DNA from: JAEDES01 sp964470055
GTDB taxonomy: Bacteria > Bacillota_I > Bacilli_A > RF39 > UBA660
Length of the DNA stretch: 7,418 nt
Reading direction: 5' to 3'
NCBI GenBank assembly: GCA_964470055.1
Contig: CAYXZZ010000061.1
Coordinates: 1-7,418, forward strand
Shown: in pieces, positions 5,832 to 7,418 of the stretch
Layout: every line of letters begins with the position of its first letter
How positions within the stretch are numbered: position 1 is the stretch's first letter
Notes under the pieces: generated by a model
Databases searched by the model: none
The model's input: the letters and a program-made list of their open reading frames with translations, nothing else
Told to the model about the DNA's origin: nothing
Translations under genes and position numbers: made by a program

Positions 5832-6491
5832 TTAAGAAGTCGCATCTACAGAACTATATTCTACTGTAACATCACCAAATGAAACATTAAATTCTCCATC
5901 GGCTCTTGCTCCATTAGATGCATAAGATATTGTTACATAAACGGCTTCATATGCACTCTTATCCAACTTATGACCACTAATACTAGATAAAGAATCAGTC
6001 GTTGAAGCACTACCAATATTAACAGTTAAAGTTATATATTCACAGGCATCTTCTACTAATGATGTTGTCGTATCAGAAGATGTTGCGGAACAAACTTTAG
6101 GAACAGATTGTCCAGAAACATTATCATAAAGAATACTTCTTAAATATGCTTCATACTCACCTATATTATGTGCATAAAAAGTATACACAACTGATTGCCC
6201 AGGAGCAGTAAATCCTGCACTAACTCCTGTTATCGTATTTCTATCTTCATTAATTGTCGCAGTTCCAACTGTGGCTGAAGTATTAGTAGAACCAGTTACC
6301 GTAGTACTAGTATCAGTCGTTGAAGTTCCCGCATATAACTTTACTCCAAAAGATGAGCTATCAGGCTTTACCGTCGCAGTAGAAGTAATAAGTAAAGTAC
6401 TTGAAAAAACCGCAAACCCTATACTCATCACTATTACTGCAACTACTAATGAAGCAATTACCATAAGTTTTGATTTTCTTCTTCTTTTCAT
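5832..6491 (-). CDS. Membrane-anchored or secreted Ser/Thr-rich protein of unknown function
   Basis: I do not recognise a named family. The 219 residues begin MKRRRKSK, followed by a hydrophobic segment (about 9-28) and GFAVFSSTLLITSTATV (25-41), a head that resembles SipW-cognate-type signal regions of TasA/camelysin-like proteins. A Ser/Thr-rich linker (55-80) precedes a probably beta-rich domain (about 85-216) with YTFYAHNIGEYEAYL (103-117). It has only two cysteines, Cys134 and Cys150, which could form a disulphide outside the cell. No LPXTG sorting motif is present. I chose the ATG at 6489-6491 because AGGAGG stands seven bases upstream; a TTG six codons earlier would include that site in the protein. 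It converges on the arginase gene and shares its terminator. A matrix or pilus-like surface role is only a guess. Confidence 0.7.
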   Translation of the reverse strand: MKRRRKSKLMVIASLVVAVIVMSIGFAVFSSTLLITSTATVKPDSSSFGVKLYAGTSTTDTSTTVTGSTNTSATVGTATINEDRNTITGVSAGFTAPGQSVVYTFYAHNIGEYEAYLRSILYDNVSGQSVPKVCSATSSDTTTSLVEDACEYITLTVNIGSASTTDSLSSISGHKLDKSAYEAVYVTISYASNGARADGEFNVSFGDVTVEYSSVDATS

Positions 6492-6519
6492 ACTATTACC
6501 TCCTATCAATTATATATTA

Positions 6520-6528
6520 AGTATATCA
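6520..6528 (-). promoter_or_regulatory. Extended -10 promoter of the secreted-protein gene
   Basis: The minus strand reads TGATATACT, a TGnTATAcT extended -10 about 28 bases before the ATG. A good -35 is not seen. The promoter lies about 27 bp from the inferred right end of the TnpB element. Confidence 0.4.
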
Positions 6529-6555
6529 CAATAATTACGTTGAAAATATATTTTT

Positions 6556-6707
6556 TGAACAAAAGACAAGATAAATTTTGTCGCATTGGTCGTTACCTCC
6601 CAATATTCCTACTTCTGAGACAGAGAATTCCCTGTTCTCCATAGGCTTAAATTCCGACAGTCGCTGCCGTACTCTGTTTTTATTTTATTTTACTTATCTT
6701 CATTTTT
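6556..6707 (-). ncRNA. Putative omega RNA (right-end guide RNA) of the TnpB element
   Basis: The 150 bases after the tnpB stop hold no gene but are richer in GC than the surroundings and dense in hairpins. Read on the minus strand these are: CGGCAG/CTGTCG with a CGA loop (6655-6669, one GU pair); a bulged stem around an AATTC-type loop (6617-6639); ATTGG/CCAAT with a 10-nt loop (6585-6604); and GACAA/TTGTC (6565-6582). In TnpB systems an RNA from this position binds TnpB, and its 3' end, read from flanking DNA, guides cleavage. The RNA ends are not determined. The first 38 bases after the stop are A-rich and unstructured. The last hairpin followed by TTTTG could also be the TnpA-binding hairpin or a weak terminator. 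Confidence 0.62.
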
Positions 6708-7418
6708 TTAATTTTGATAATGTAGTTTTATTCCCTCATACATAATATTTATACTCGCATTGATATCTCGATCATTTTCGTTTCCACATTCTTCACAAAT
6801 CCAGTTTCTTATCCCCAAATCATTTGTTTTATTTGTTTTGTTGTCACAGTGACTACACTTTTTACTACTTGGATAATATGTATCTACTTGATAGTAGTAT
6901 TTCCCAATCTGTTCTGTTTTCCATTTTATAAGCAAGCATAATTTATTGAAACTGGCATCTAATATTTTCTTGGCTATATTGTGGTTACTACTCATCTTTT
7001 TTACATCTAGTTTTTCACTTACGATAATATCATGTTCTTTTACGAGTTTATTTACTACTGTTATCAAATTGTATTTTCGGCTGTTTTTTAGTTTACTATA
7101 AACTCTTGCGAGTCTTATTTTTGTTTTATTATAATTATTGCTTCCTTTTATTTGTCTCGATAACTTCCTTTGTAACCTCTTTATTCTTTTTTCATATTTG
7201 TCTATTTCTTTTGGATTAGAATATTTCTCTCCATCACTAGTTACTACTAAATCTTTTATTCCTAAATCTATTCCTACTATACTTCTTGGTTTTACTTTTT
7301 CTGTTTTTACTTCCTGTTCTTCTACTAAAACACATACATAGTATTTATTTGTTGTTTCCTTTTCTACTGTTACATTTATTATTCTTCCATTTATTACTTC
7401 TAAATTTCTATACCCACG
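6708..7418 (-). CDS. tnpB: TnpB, RNA-guided endonuclease of the IS200/IS605 family (5' part off the window)
   Basis: This is the C-terminal 236 residues of TnpB, the RuvC-type RNA-guided nuclease related to Cas12. The frame is open from the right edge (7418) to a TAA at 6708-6710. All three RuvC motifs are present: GIDLGIKDL (Asp51 of the visible part), IIVSEKLDV (Glu135) and DRDINASINI (Asp218). The zinc finger has CSHC (188, 191) and CEEC (208, 211), preceded by the usual YPSSKKC. A typical full TnpB is about 370-400 residues, so roughly 140-160 N-terminal residues lie beyond the window. An apparent short version starting at 7067 is only an internal TTG. The motifs suggest an active nuclease. 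Variants include INAS for the usual NAA block and a weak HKLS-like segment. It is followed directly by the putative omega RNA. Confidence 0.92.
   Translation of the reverse strand, partial: RGYRNLEVINGRIINVTVEKETTNKYYVCVLVEEQEVKTEKVKPRSIVGIDLGIKDLVVTSDGEKYSNPKEIDKYEKRIKRLQRKLSRQIKGSNNYNKTKIRLARVYSKLKNSRKYNLITVVNKLVKEHDIIVSEKLDVKKMSSNHNIAKKILDASFNKLCLLIKWKTEQIGKYYYQVDTYYPSSKKCSHCDNKTNKTNDLGIRNWICEECGNENDRDINASINIMYEGIKLHYQN

Larger units (their letters stand above)
6555..7418 (-). mobile_element. IS200/IS605-type element, right part (left end outside the window)
   Basis: A tnpB gene on the minus strand is followed by a structured, non-coding right-end tract typical of IS200/IS605 elements. 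The right boundary is uncertain. I place it near TTCAA on the minus strand (6555-6559), just past the last hairpin, because such elements lack terminal inverted repeats and end beside a subterminal hairpin. No tnpA is visible; it could lie beyond the right edge or be absent. Confidence 0.68.

Noticed and set aside
6271..6534. Plus-strand frame of 87 codons opposite the secreted-protein gene
   Set aside because: Its Val/Thr-rich protein is the antisense shadow of the Ser/Thr-rich linker; the opposite gene has a perfect AGGAGG site.
7138..7341. Plus-strand frame of 67 codons
   Set aside because: It is antisense to the RuvC-I part of tnpB and has no supporting signals.
7065..7418. Apparent frameshift or truncation of tnpB at 7067
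   Set aside because: The codon at 7065-7067 is an internal TTG. The frame is open without interruption up to the window edge and includes the RuvC-I motif.
1..7418. CRISPR array, tRNA, rRNA or metabolite riboswitch
   Set aside because: No regularly spaced repeats, tRNA-like cloverleaf, rRNA segment or familiar riboswitch core was seen on either strand.

Overview
This is a chromosomal window from a low-GC (about 30% by eye), Gram-positive, endospore-forming Bacillota. The signs are AT-rich codon use with the standard code (TGG for Trp), AGGAGG-type ribosome binding sites, a MurE ligase, a VanZ-family protein and the N-terminal half of the sporulation sigma factor SigK. The exact lineage cannot be fixed; a gut-type Erysipelotrichia, Clostridia or related clade is plausible.

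Layout. (a) 1-376, minus strand: the 5' part of sigK. It breaks off abruptly in the conserved ARCIEN(E) block, at the same place where skin elements interrupt sigK in other spore formers. Positions 1 to about 53 look like one end of such an intervening element, whose body lies beyond the left edge. (b) 423-2283, minus: a vanZ-like gene overlapping an oligosaccharide-flippase gene, running towards sigK. (c) 2350-3021, minus: a Cys-rich protein with a YkgJ-like metal-cluster pattern, its own extended -10 promoter and a strong terminator. (d) 3091-3222, minus: an overlooked 43-codon gene for a Cys/Gly/Asn-rich single-pass membrane peptide resembling small YjcZ-like sporulation proteins. (e) 3292-4740, minus: a MurE-family ligase, divergent from (f) 4843-5796, plus: an arginase, closed by a terminator hairpin that contains its stop codon. 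(g) 5832-6491, minus: a membrane-anchored or secreted Ser/Thr-rich protein of unknown function. (h) about 6555-7418, minus: the right part of an IS200/IS605-type element, with the C-terminal 236 residues of TnpB followed by a GC-richer, hairpin-dense tract that fits an omega (right-end) RNA.

How the genes relate. Cell-envelope functions (flippase, VanZ, MurE) and sporulation (sigK, the small membrane peptide) dominate. The arginase may supply ornithine or feed arginine catabolism. The two mobile features are the most interesting: a likely skin-like interruption of sigK, which would need excision in the mother cell, and a TnpB/omega-RNA locus whose right end lies just upstream of the secreted-protein promoter.
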